In this document: positions 25,790 through 38,200 of the stretch, in pieces
How positions within the stretch are numbered: the first letter of the stretch is position 1
How the letters are laid out: each line of letters starts with the position of its first letter
NCBI GenBank assembly: GCA_003344405.1
Contig: NOWV01000068.1
Span: 1-64,000 of the forward strand
Source of the DNA: Trichoplax sp. H2
Taxonomy: Eukaryota; Placozoa; Uniplacotomia; Trichoplacea
DNA length: 64,000 nt
Direction: 5' to 3'
Translations under genes and position numbers: made by a program
Notes under the pieces: model-generated
Told to the model about the DNA's origin: nothing
What the model saw: the letters and a program-made list of their open reading frames with translations, nothing else
The model's database searches: none

Positions 25790-26075
25790 ATTACAATACG
25801 AAAAGTGCTTGAGTGTACAGTACATACTGTGGAAGTATGCACTGTGCAGATGACAGTAAGTCAATGACGAGGCTGACTATTTTTCTAGTCATTCTACTCT
25901 ACGCTATTACTGAAATCGTACACCGCACTGCTATTAGTATAAGCAGCTAATTTGCATGACGATAGTGTACTGCACACTGTACCGGGTACTGTAGTCACGA
26001 GACGCCAATAGAAATGTCTGCTGACATCATCCATGCTATACAAATACTGAGTCACAGCAGACGTGTATACGTACT
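25790..26075. promoter_or_regulatory. GTAC-motif-rich GC-richer flank of ASCC2
   Basis: Motifs such as gtacagtacatactgt (from 25817), gtactgcacactgtacc (near 25967), gggtactgtag (near 25984) and gtacgtactgtaa (near 26070) cluster here, after a GC-rich patch near 25740-25780. The same motif family fills the flank of eIF3F. A proximal promoter role is an inference from position only. Confidence 0.35.
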
Positions 26076-26264
26076 GTAATAGTGAAAAGATGGACTAAAT
26101 ACTTCTGAGCATGCTCGGATGACGAAAGCGGAGAAAGGCCCAAGTGGCTCTTTGCTTAATAATAAAGTTCCTCTTCTTGGTCAACATGGAGTAGTTACTT
26201 TGCTAACTTGAATACATCATTTTACCCAGTCTCTCTGATCGTGATATCCAATAATTACATAGAA

Positions 26265-29200
26265 ATGGCTGAGGCTTTAAGCCAAAGTGATTGGAAAAAG
26301 ACACTACTATCCAAAAAGGTCAGTCATAAAATCATTTTCAATTCCAGCCAGATTGAGTCATGCCATTGAAGGCGATATCCAACCACTGTAGTACTGTAGA
26401 CACTCGAGATTGGATCGCATGGGATAATTGTTACTTGTTAGGATTACACCAAAGAGATTTTATAGTAGGCAAAAGTGCTCTACACCTAAATCGAATATAG
26501 TTAATCTAATCAATGGCCATGATGAAACGTAACCAACGATATAGTGTAATCGATTTTAGTATGTTAACAGATACGGTATACGGGTATGCATTGATGAATG
26601 ACAATGTGGCTGGGGTTGAAATCCATGCATAATGTTGATGATGCCTATGTTAAATACGTTTTTAGGTAGAAGCATCGGTTCAGCCTTTGAATTTACTTGA
26701 ATATTCCTTACCTGGACCACTTCGATCGGTTACAAATTATTTATGCCAACGTACGGATCTTCATTCCCACATCGACATCGACGGTATAGAAAGTGAATGG
26801 ATTGAAACCATGGAATTACTTGAGCAAGACTTACAACAACTCCTACATTTATCTCATCCACAATTTTGGACTCAGGTTACTGCATTAGACGTGTACAATA
26901 AGTGATAACAGTATTACTGTATCGTGTTTGATTCTATCAATCATTTTGCTTTATCATGTATATTATCTCGTCTATTCCTAACCTGATAGCTGCAATAGCT
27001 GAATTATTCATTGACATGCTCACTCCATGATAATAAACGATCGTATAATGAATTATCTTATTATTTTTAGGTCTTACATGATAGCTCTATTAGAAGATTT
27101 TTAGATTCTTATTTAAGTCGCGCTCCACGCTGTCTTGAAGAATGGAAGCGACTACCATCACAGATTCTTGATATTCATCGGCGGGTACATCGGCTCGTTT
27201 TCATAGTTTTACTCAGACTGTCTACTCATAAAGAATCCAAGGTAGTACCAGATTGCTGATTGTCATTCAATAAATAGTCGTAATAACTGTACTCCACTTC
27301 GTACTGGATTGACTTTTAATTCAGTATACCAGTCACAATAACAATCATTATTATTGATAATTCATGTCTCCTTATTTTCTAACATTAAAAATTGCTTTAA
27401 ACTCAACTCCTATTGTTGATATTTCAATCGTCAATTTAGAATCATTACTTTTCTCCACATGAATTCGGCCAAATCATATATGATTGTTATGTATTTGATA
27501 TACCCAAAATCATGGATATATGTTTGCTTTACCAATCTGCTAACGAAGCCTTAATCAAAAAAATGGTTGACAATATATTTACCAGTCAACCAAAGTAAGT
27601 CTATTTTATGAACCTATCGACAATATACGGTACAGTATTAGTGTCATAGAAATGATTGGCTTGATTTATATTGATTCTAATATGTAAAATTTACCTTTCT
27701 CCTGTGGTAGATATATTAACGATTTAAAGATTTGTATTCCGACATTTACAAAGGTTGATACTATCTTCAAAATAATTCATCATTGATCGTAACGAATGAA
27801 ATTTTTCTTTATTATTTAACTTATCAACACTACAATTGATGTACTTGATGTACAGGTGCTTGATGGCATCGTAGCCGCAATAGCAGATATAAACTCTCGC
27901 AACAATCGAATTCAATCACGGTAATCTATCATTAGTCAGCAGATGGTTGTCGATAGTTATGTGAAAGCATATATTGGCATTTGTCATTAATCATCGATAA
28001 CGTTTTAATGGACTATAAATTTTAAGTTTACACATAATCTTTTCACTTTTTACACTACTTTACGTATATATAGCATTTGTAAAGTAAAGGTGTTGTTGTA
28101 AAATACCTATTGTAGGAGTATAGAAATGATTAGAACTGAAGTTGCAGACTTAGTTCTCCTCTTATCGGATACTATGGCAACACTATGCTCGTTTTTAGAA
28201 GTTTATCCTAAAGCAGCAAGTATTTTATCTGAAAACGACTTTATTCGCAGGTTTCTGACATAAAAATCAGCGCTATTTTTACCTTTTACGAATAATTAAT
28301 GTTGGACATGTTTGTTGTGTTACTACAATAGGTTGGCTGACATGTACGAAAGTATATTTCCAACACTTTACCATCGTTTTGCAGAAACAAATCTAAATCA
28401 AATAAGGTCTGCATAGATAGTGCAAAATCATATTTAGCAATAATTGTAAACCTCTCTGCATACTACAGCTAAGAGGCAATTTACTTGATTCTAATCATGA
28501 AATATCTTGATTTCAGTCTGGTGTACAACCGATTACAATCATCACAAATTCAAACGATAACAATATGTCGATACATTTTCACTACCTGTTATCTGGATCC
28601 AGTCGTAACTAGGTATCATTCGTTATTGACATCCTTTTAGGCGCATATCGATGAACACAGACATGTTAGTATATTAGTAAACAAATTATACAATTATTTT
28701 CAATGTACTGCAGTGTAAATGAAGACGAAAGACAAAAGACTGTCAACAAATTTTTACAGATTATTGCTGATGTCTTGGCAAATAAAAGGTGTAGTATGAC
28801 AGTGTTTGAAATAGCGATGTGTCACGTAAAGCAAAGTAAATAGTAATGGTGTGTTTAATCTTAGATTTATAGCGAGCTATCATGGATTATTTAGCATTAA
28901 AGATGATCTTCAACGTCTTCACTCTTCCGGCAATATGTATCCTTACTTTTATAAATCTATAACCAATTTATTAACTATTTTCCTGCTAATAGATGTACAA
29001 GCACTTTATTTTAATTTCTTTAACTAGCATGTAAATTAAATTTAGAGATCAATCAAATGTAGATTACTTTTCTGAAGCAATTGCTCAAGTATGTCAGGAA
29101 GTATCATTTTTATGCGATAGCAATAAGCCTGCAGAAACCGAAGAAGTTGCCACTGGTTACGTGGATAACCAAATTGAGGACTCAGTTGCTTCGGTAATTT

Positions 29201-31054
29201 TGGAAGGCTTTTTAACGTAAATGCTAAGGCGTTGATCACATTTTTCTGCCTGAAGTACATCCTTAAGTTTTGATGATTAATGCAATGTAGGTAACCGATT
29301 CACAAATCAATGTAGAAACTGCTATTCTAAGAGTGCGTGATATTCTCCCACACTTAGGTGAAGGCTTCGTTATGGTAAGCATATACAAGTATCCTTGTAT
29401 TCTTCGATTTTCTTTTTTTCAAAACTAATCTACGACTGTTGTATTTCTTAAATTAATATTCGGTAATTTGGCTCATTCTTATAAATTGTTGATCAATTTA
29501 GGCATCTTTAGATGAGTACAATGGCGATGTCGATAAAGTTATTGATGCCATACTAGAAGATCAATTATCAGTCTCGTTAAAACGACTTGATCTGAATTTA
29601 TCTAGGCTCGTTGAAAAACGTTTTGAAAGTTTTCTGGATTACATTATGGACTAACCAACTTTTGACATGTGTAATTATAATCTGTATCATTATAGAGAGG
29701 ATTACGTTAATAGCAACTCTAAACCACAACTAAGCGAACGTGCTTCTGTATACGATTACGATGAATTTGACGTGTTCCATAGGGATGATGTTGATATTTC
29801 TCGAATTCATCGAGGAAAAAAGTAATTTTTCGACTATTGCACGAAGTCATTTATTAATGTGTCCGCATAAAATCATGATATTTATTTCAATTTACCTCGC
29901 TAGAAATTCTTATAAGAGCGTAGATGATTTTCTGAATGATACTTCTGTTGTCGAAATTATGCGAAGAACGGGCGTATTCGAAAGATTCGATGAATACGAT
30001 GTAGCGTATCTGTCAAACTCTTATAGTGTTACTTTGGCTGCAATTTAGATATTAGTATAGACTATTATAATCAAGTAAAACTTTTCCTCCTTACATACTG
30101 ACTTATAGGACGAGTATGATGACACGTACGATGACGCTGAAGTCGCCGTTACGGCCGACGCTGTCAGACATGACGATGACCTAATACAACGCAGGTTTGT
30201 TATAATGAATAAACGTTGCCGAATAAAGATTTTAAATACTCCCTTAAAGGAGTTTTTACTAGTCAGTATTGATGATTTCTACGGTTCCTTTTAAAAATAG
30301 ACCTTTCGTTACACCGAGGGTGTTGCAGAATACGAGAGATGCGGAAGACGATGAATCTGACAACCAAGAATCTGATACAATCCATACGACTGCCACTAGT
30401 AATGCGAAAACCCAGGCTAAACCAAACAAGGTATAATTTATCTGATAAATAATCCACATATTGTACTATCACCTGTATAACTGAAAAACTTTGCACCTTA
30501 CTGTAAGGAATTAAAATCGTGAAAAGCATTCATCTCTTCCAGCGATAGTAATAGAGTGCTGTTTTACTATTTTATAGGCCACCGACGGCAATATAGCCAA
30601 TGGCAGTGCCCATAATAATAAGCGTAGTGGTGCGCGGCAACAATCTAATCGTAGTGGTAACGATCAACGGAATAACACTAATGGCAATAATAATGGTAAG
30701 AACTGACTTACCAGTAATATATACTGTATAATTAGCTCATTGCTACCCTTCATAAAATAATATTTTAAGGTGCTCCTTCTGCTACTACTAGCTAGAATTG
30801 TTAATTCGTTGTAATCCATCTATAGTTATGTTACTAGCCTGCCATATTTAAGTCAAAGTCGTACGCGTTTACAAAGACCGTCTCTCATGATAATTGCCTA
30901 AATGTTCAGGTCTAAAAATTTTTTTATAATTGTTTATCTAGAGGTGAGAGATAGACGTAATAAGGAAAGACATAAATCATCTAGAGCAAATCACAACAGG
31001 AAATTTCTTTCTGATCGAAAGCATGCGAAAGGATTCGGAGGCTTTCCGACATAA
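26265..31054 (+). CDS. ASCC2: Activating signal cointegrator 1 complex subunit 2
   Basis: Twenty exons: 26265-26318, 26666-26875, 27071-27241, 27440-27594, 27711-27753, 27856-27920, 28116-28250, 28332-28406, 28517-28612, 28714-28788, 28865-28936, 29046-29193, 29291-29374, 29502-29609, 29700-29821, 29904-30000, 30109-30194, 30301-30430, 30578-30695, 30942-31054. Total about 718 residues (human 757). ASCC2 reads Lys63-linked ubiquitin through a CUE domain and works with ASCC3 in alkylation repair and in splitting collided ribosomes. Seen: HPQFWTQ, LRLSTHKESK, FGQIIYDCYVFDIPKIMD, FTSQP, then the CUE domain (about 440-487: ILPHLGEGFVM..LDEYNGDVDKVIDAIL), EFDVF.RD.VD.SR.H.GKK, an acidic DEYDDTYDD, RRPFVTPRVL, an Asn/Gly/Ser-rich linker and the basic tail RANHNRKF..DRKHAKG. 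Two boundaries are uncertain. Exon 14 may end at 29605 with a GC donor, joining 29696. Exon 16 may run to 30027. Confidence 0.93.
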
Positions 31055-32277
31055 ATTGTGTCATTTTAACTCTATTACGTTAACTTTAAATATAAATACA
31101 AGTTAAAAATCTGTTTGCTAGACGAAGAAGTCGGAATTGGAGTATTAAAGTAACTGTTATATTTTCATTTGCTAATTCATGCGGATAGCAGACTATGTGC
31201 TAGATTATCTTCAGATACTGATATAAATTGCAAAATTGTAAAATGTGAAGGTATCTATCGATCATCAATATAAAGGATAATACTTTGTGATAATTTAAAG
31301 ATAAGTCATATCGAACGAAAGTAACATTATTATTCTATTTGATTGTTCAATTATGCTATTAAAGCATGCTCATCTGATTTGCTTCGTATGCTGTATTTTC
31401 TTGACGAATATGTCAATGTCATTTAATTTCCCTTTCGGTCATAGGTATTACGTAATATTATATAATTAGTAAGATCCAGGCAATATTAAAGTCAGCAGTG
31501 TCGATCCTATGTAGTAGTATTTCTATAATTTTTATGTATGTTGCTCTGTATATCTCCTCGTTAGAATTCAATAAGTAGGGTGATAAAGTACTCGATCAAT
31601 TTTTAGCGATGTTTATTTCCAATCTGTAAGAGTGACAGCAGTCAGTTCTTATAGTCACGATCTGGATATTTCAAAAGATTGTCTAAGGCAATATTAATAA
31701 TTAATTACAACTAATTAAGGATTGTTTATATAGGATAGACGAACAGGACCATAGCATAATAACTAATGAGTACTTTACAATAATAAGTAAGTTATACATT
31801 GATTGATGAATTTGAAAGTAGTTGAATAATGTTGCAATACGTCACATGTTACTAGATTTTCAAAAATTTATACAATAAGACGAGTAATATTGCTGTACAA
31901 ATACCATGCATTGTTCCAAAATTACAATACAAATTATAGTCTACTTAATAGTTGGAGATATCCAATCCTGCAAGCTGGAATCCTTTATTGATTCATATAT
32001 CCATCTGATACTTAAATTAATAGACATTAAATTTGAATTGAAAATTTTTAATTCATCCAATTTGAGCTATACCAAAATAAAATATCGTATGATAAATTAC
32101 AGTACTACAGAAATCCAAAATAGAGCGACAAGAAGAAGCAAGTAGTAAATTGCAGATAAAAGTTAGGCCAAATAGACTTTCCCCGCAAGACCTGGAAGTC
32201 ATTATTATACTTAAAGATATTGGTCTTGATCACAATTCTTTAATTTACTTCTTTCAAGAACAGTAAACTAGAGAGAA
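31055..32277. other. Intergenic between ASCC2 and GABA-B-like receptor A
   Basis: AT-rich. It carries the 3' UTR of ASCC2 (a variant signal within taaatataaat near 31083) and the promoter of the receptor. The 79-codon frame at 31906-32145 has no motif and a composition like its surroundings. Nothing else is seen. Confidence 0.55.
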
Positions 32278-35200
32278 ATGTGGACTTATATTTCACTTAT
32301 GTTATGGATGATTGAAATATCCTACTGTAAAGGCCAACAGTTGCATAATTATCCAGCAATTAATGTCACTCAGAATCAATCAGTTTTAACCTTAGCTGCT
32401 TCATTTAGTGTCGATGGAGGATGGTATGGTGGTAGTACCGTTAGCGGAGCAATGCTAGCCTTAGATCACATTAATAACCAGTCAAATATATTATCGAATT
32501 ATACTTTGGCCATGAATTGGGGTAATACTAAGGTAAGCATTATTTTAAATTTATTGAAAATTCTATAGGATCTTTTCACAATCGACAGCCATCGATAATG
32601 GATGATTCAGGCCATAAAAATTACCGCAGTCGTGTTTATTTAATTTATTCTCGATTGACCACTATTACATTTGATCGTAGTCATGAATATCATAAGAACC
32701 TCTATGTAATAGCAATAGAAATTTAAATAATCTGTTAACAAATTTACACTTGTATGAACAGTCAGTCTTCAAAATGAAAATTTTTAAGTCGTTACATAAG
32801 AATATCAATTTCATTATCAATCTTCATCTCTAATTCTATTTTCTTATATAAATTTCTATCCTCTATTTAACACCGGTATTTTATCTGGCTTATCTACCAA
32901 CTTAGGTATTCGAATATTTTTTTCAATAGTCTCCCTTAAACTTCCATTCCTTAGTCGATGGAAGCTCCCTGCTTTCTTAGAAAGATATTTTTACGGTGCC
33001 GTCACCATATTTACCTGCTACACTTGTCACTATTATAAGAAAAATTAATCTAATTTATCGATGGGCAGGGATTCTATGTATACTTTCTATCACCCGTTTT
33101 GAATCTTACCACGTATTTAATGTTAATTGAGAAATAATTTTATGATGGATAATGAGGTAAATCTCTCTTAAGTATTAGTCGGACTTGCGATATTGCTATG
33201 GTAAAACAGAAAGAACCTTCTATTTCTGATCAATTTCTTTACAAATGCATTACTATTCCTCCTTACTCCTTTGTGTTGCATGGTGACTATCACCGACTAA
33301 TGCTGATCTTATTCTCGTTAGATAGCATAGTTTGATGTTCGCTGATAATACCGTTATCTATATTATTTTGCAGACTTTTATAGATTACTGCATTATCTAT
33401 GTACTGAGTATGATATTTTAGGAAAATCTTCGACATCATTCCAAATTTTTTACCGCTAAAGTGTATTTCTATTGATAAAATCCAATTATCGATAGTTTAG
33501 CTATAATATGCTAATTTATGCCATGGCGATATGACTTCATACAATTTGAAAGTCTTTATGGCTTTCGTAATTGTTCTTTTTCTATATCTATAATATAGCA
33601 TAACGCAACTTTAACAACATTATCAAATTATCTATTTCATTCAATATTCTAAAACAGCCGGGATTGATTTTGCGTTATGATAAGTATACAATATTGACTT
33701 AATGATCTATTATTCCAATTCTAAGCAAAGATAAAGTACTTACAGGAAATTATTCGTGAATATCATTATTCAATATTTAGACATTATATCAACTTCTATA
33801 TAACTTTTAACGAAGTGACAAAGCACTCTCTTTTGTTTGACTGTTTTACGAAATCAACGAATAGCAGCCTATTTTTTTAGCATTTTACAATATGATAATG
33901 AAATCAGACTCGCTGATCTGAGTAGCTGGGGATGTTTGGATGTTTTGGTATCATTTTTCTTTTATTATGCCTGTAAGATAATTTATATCACCCTAAACGA
34001 ATAAGTATATCATTTTATTGCCAACGTGAAGTTTGCCGTCAGTTATCTCAAGAAATTAATACAAGTACTGTACGATCAAATTTATCCCTTTTACCTAAAT
34101 CCAATTAAACTTCCTAGATAGTCTTACAATATTTATTACCTTCCACACAAAAATATTAGATGATATTTTCAATGACCGTTATTTCATCGATGTAATGCTA
34201 CCAGTAAATAACTTGTGTCATACTTGCGAATTCCTAGATGCTACATTAGCAAATAGTATTCTTTAAAATTACTATTAATGCATATTTCTTACACTACTTA
34301 CCTTTCTAGAAATCAATTAAATAGTCCTTTCGAGTCAAAGCGTAGTTTTCTTTGGTATCTAAACATTGACAGAGTTCTTAATATCAGATTTAAATATTAT
34401 ACAAATCAGCATTGATGTACTTTAGTCTATTCCTAAGTATTTTCCATGCAGTCTGACATTTCCACAATAAATTTTTTTCAATAGTAGATGCTAAAATGAT
34501 CAGAATATCTGGCTCCGGTAATAATATTAATATTGCAGTGCAATGTACCCATTCTACTAAATACAAAAACCAAAGCTTAAGTTGGTAACCAATAGTAACT
34601 ATGACAAGGCTGCTTGATCTTTATTGCACCCTAGACTGCTACTACGCATATTTTAAGGGTGGTAACTTGAATAACAAATACATAGAATATTCACAACTGC
34701 AGTATAAACGTATTCTAATGAAATAATATGATTGTCGAAGTCTCTTTTTAAAAGTTTATACTAAATGCCAATGGCACTATTGCTAGGCAAATCACTTTCG
34801 ACAGACACCAGTAGATACTCATCGAGCTGCAGAATATGGAAGAATGTCAGATAGCATCAGATCCATTCGTACGTTATTAAATGATTGCCGTAATCTATAA
34901 TTTTACGAGTAGAACAATGAAATCGATGATCAATAGATAAACATCAGGAGTATCTAATAAATACCTTTAATTTTGAACTATTATCGTTAACCCATTTGTA
35001 ATTACTTTTATTTGTCTCGTTATATTATTTTAAAACATTTCAATAGTTTAATTTTTTATCAACTAGTCAATTAGCTTGGATTATCTGCGAATAGCTATTT
35101 CCAAAGTGAAGGGCCCATCTTTAACGTATATAAGCAGATCGATCATCCATATTTTATGATAAAATATAATGAGTAATTATAATAAGACGATTGCGAAATA

Positions 35201-38200
35201 TAGCAAACTCAAAATTAGATACTAGATTGTGTTTACTGCATATCTGTAAAATTGATGCTTAATGCTCTGAAACAGTTTAATTAGAGACTTTAACTAGCTA
35301 TAACTTGCCACCTTAGAATCAATCGAACTCCAGACTTTTATCAAGTGAAAATTTCGTCAATGATACATACGAGCAAGTTTATCACATTTATCCCTCCATT
35401 AACTATAGTAAATAATGTTTAGAAAATGTAGTGCATACAGGAAAAAATTAGTCTTTCGAGTAAATAAAAAATTGCAAAAATCAATAATTATCACCGATAA
35501 ATGTACCCATCACTTTCTCATCTTTAGTACATGGTCGAAATTGCCAACCAATCTACGTGGTTAACGATATTATTTCCCCTAAATTATTTTATATAATTAG
35601 ATTGGTTAATTAGTCTTGAATTGATATTCACCAAGGTTATAGTATCGAATTTTAAGCATTTTTTATAGATAGTAAGTGAATAATCATATAAGTAATTACA
35701 ATTGTTCAAAATGGCATAACGTTAATTTATTTATATTTGCCTCGATCTTGTGATCTTTCTACCCTATTTCAGTAGCTTCCAAATGTTTCTAATAATTACG
35801 CTTTATGAACTCATCAAATCAATCTATTTGACTCACTTTAGTGTGATTCCGGAGTGGGATTAAAAGTTTTATTTGATCAGCTGCATCAAAAGCCTAAAAA
35901 AATTATGGTGTTAGGTGCAGCTTGCTCTGTGGTTACCCAACCTATGGCTAAAACATCTCAATACTTCGATCTTTTGCAGGTAAGCAAATACTAAGAAGTT
36001 GATAAGCTATGTAAACTAAAAATCCTTCAAAATTTTATTTCTCAATATTTGTGAAAACTATAAATAGCGATAGAAAATGATGTAGATTTATAGTATCTAT
36101 TATAGAATTCTTTTATCAATTTTAGATTGATCAATTAATGAATTCCGGTCTACTAGCAATGATTTAGTAAAATTCGCTTACAGTAGCTCATATTTTGCTT
36201 CTATCAGGGCAAATTTAAAACTCTAACATTAGTAAATGTATTAATCTTGAATAAAAAGCCGTGTATTTAAAAGGTCGGAACTAGATTCTAAATTGTGTAT
36301 TATTTACAATTTCACATTTCGTGGTTGAATTACTATAATCATTTGACGTATTCAAACATATTACTAGCAAAATATACCTACAGCTCTGATAATAGTTAGC
36401 TTTATACTTTGATGAACGTAAATTATAAATACACAGGTAAATTATCAGCTCATACAAAAAACTGAACAAATTCATCAGTAGTCGTTTTGCATCAGCTGAA
36501 CATTCCAAAATCAACAGTAGAATGTTACGCTTATTTCATAATCATATCTAATTTTCTAATTAAAAACCTTCTAGCTTTATGAAATTGATAATTCCAAAAT
36601 TGATCTTAGCTCAATTTAGAATCAATTTCATTTGCAAACATGTGTCAAAAATTGCAAGAAATGAACATCATTAGAAACATAAATCTTAATAATTTACAGT
36701 ACTCTCCTGTCCTTAAAGTAATTATCATCTGATGTAATACGAAATCTCATTTTAGTTATCATATGCCTCTGCCTCACCCGCTTTAAGTATTCGTTCGGTA
36801 TATCGCAATTTCTTTCGAATATATCCTTCTGAAACTGCAATCAATCCAGCTAGAATAGAGCTATTGAAGCGCTTTGGTTGGAAGAAAATAGTCTTACTAT
36901 ATCAAACTGTAGAACTCTTTTCTGCCGTACGTATAAGTATAATTTGTCGCTATTTTTTATCGATACTTCGTAATGTAAACAGCATAAATGAATAATTTCT
37001 AGACTGCCACATCTTTGATTCAAGTAGCTGAAGAAAATGAAATCCAGGTTACAGCTACGCTGGGTTTTAGTTCCGATGATGATCCCTATCAGGCTCTTAT
37101 TTCAATACAGGTTATAATGCTATAACTACAGTTTTGATAATATTAAAATTACGATAGACAGACTATACTCCTTTACTACGATTATTAAATAATTAAAATC
37201 TTAAGACTAAAATCGAAAGCAACATATCCATTATGAATCTTCGACCCTAATAATAGCCAACCATACTTTCGTCGAGTCAGCAATAAACGAGCATTTAAGC
37301 CGTTTTAAAGTATTACTATTACGAATTTTATGTGCCTTATCAAGAGTAATTGATGAAATAACTACAGAACCAAAGGACAATTAATTAATAAGAAATTACT
37401 TAAGATATTATTGCTACATTTAAGTACCCTACTAAAATTATAAGCAGCAAAATAAATAGTAGAAATATGTAGACTATGCGGTTATTAAAGATACAGTGAT
37501 GAAATGTAAATTACGTGATGCAATAAATACAGATAAATACATAAACGCTGATAAGTTTAGCTAGTATTTGGTTAGAACTGGAGCTGCTACTTGAGATAAT
37601 GTAAATGATTATATTTATTAAGATCATGTAATTTATAACTATAAGTCCACTTAGATATTCAAAAAATAAGGCAAGAATCATCTATCTGTAGTCTATCATT
37701 AAAAATACCAAAAATTGAAATACGCGGTAGAAATAAAGACGTCATTTCGCAGGCTAGATATTCACTAGCAATTAAAATTTTGTAATAATAGGACTACAAA
37801 TATAATGTCATCATGTAAGTTTCTAGGCAAATAAACAGGCAAATAGTTGCATAATGCTCTTCGACTTTTATATCTACAGAAATCAGAAACACGTATTATC
37901 GTGGGAGGATTCTACAGCTCCCAAGGTCGTAAAGTATTTTGTCGAGTAAGTAGGTATTAATTAATAACGTTCATAAATCAATTCATTTTAGAAGAGGAAA
38001 TGATAAAATTAATTTTAGACTTCGTTAAGTATCTTACCCTGGTTGTTCTATTCGTGTAGGCATACCACCTAGGACTTACAGGATCTGCATATGTTTGGAT
38101 TATTACCGGTTGGCTTGAAGAAAACTGGTGGCTGGATCCGCTTGGGGAAGGAGTTACAGTCGGCAATCACCATTGCAATGATTCAGTTATGACAAAAGCT

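Larger units (their letters stand above)
21848..26264. other. 4.4 kb divergent spacer between SLC17 copy 2 and ASCC2
   Basis: AT-rich to about 24700 with one small hairpin (22500-22520). From about 24.7 kb it becomes GC-richer. The interval 24908-25376 has overlapping frames of 60 to 102 codons on both strands, none with a known motif. GTAC-type motifs accumulate towards ASCC2 (see 25790-26075). Both genes are transcribed outward, so this holds two promoters. Confidence 0.5.

Noticed and set aside
28628-28680. Acceptor-like tttttag followed by a short frame in ASCC2 intron 9
   Set aside because: The neighbouring exons 28517-28612 and 28714-28788 already join in phase and match the family without it.
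29740-30048. A 102-codon plus-strand frame as one exon of ASCC2
   Set aside because: Its first half is in the wrong frame relative to the conserved EFDVF motif. Only 29904 onward is used, after an AG acceptor.
31906-32145. Plus-strand frame of 79 codons before receptor A
   Set aside because: AT-driven composition, no motif, no signal peptide and no connection in phase to the receptor.
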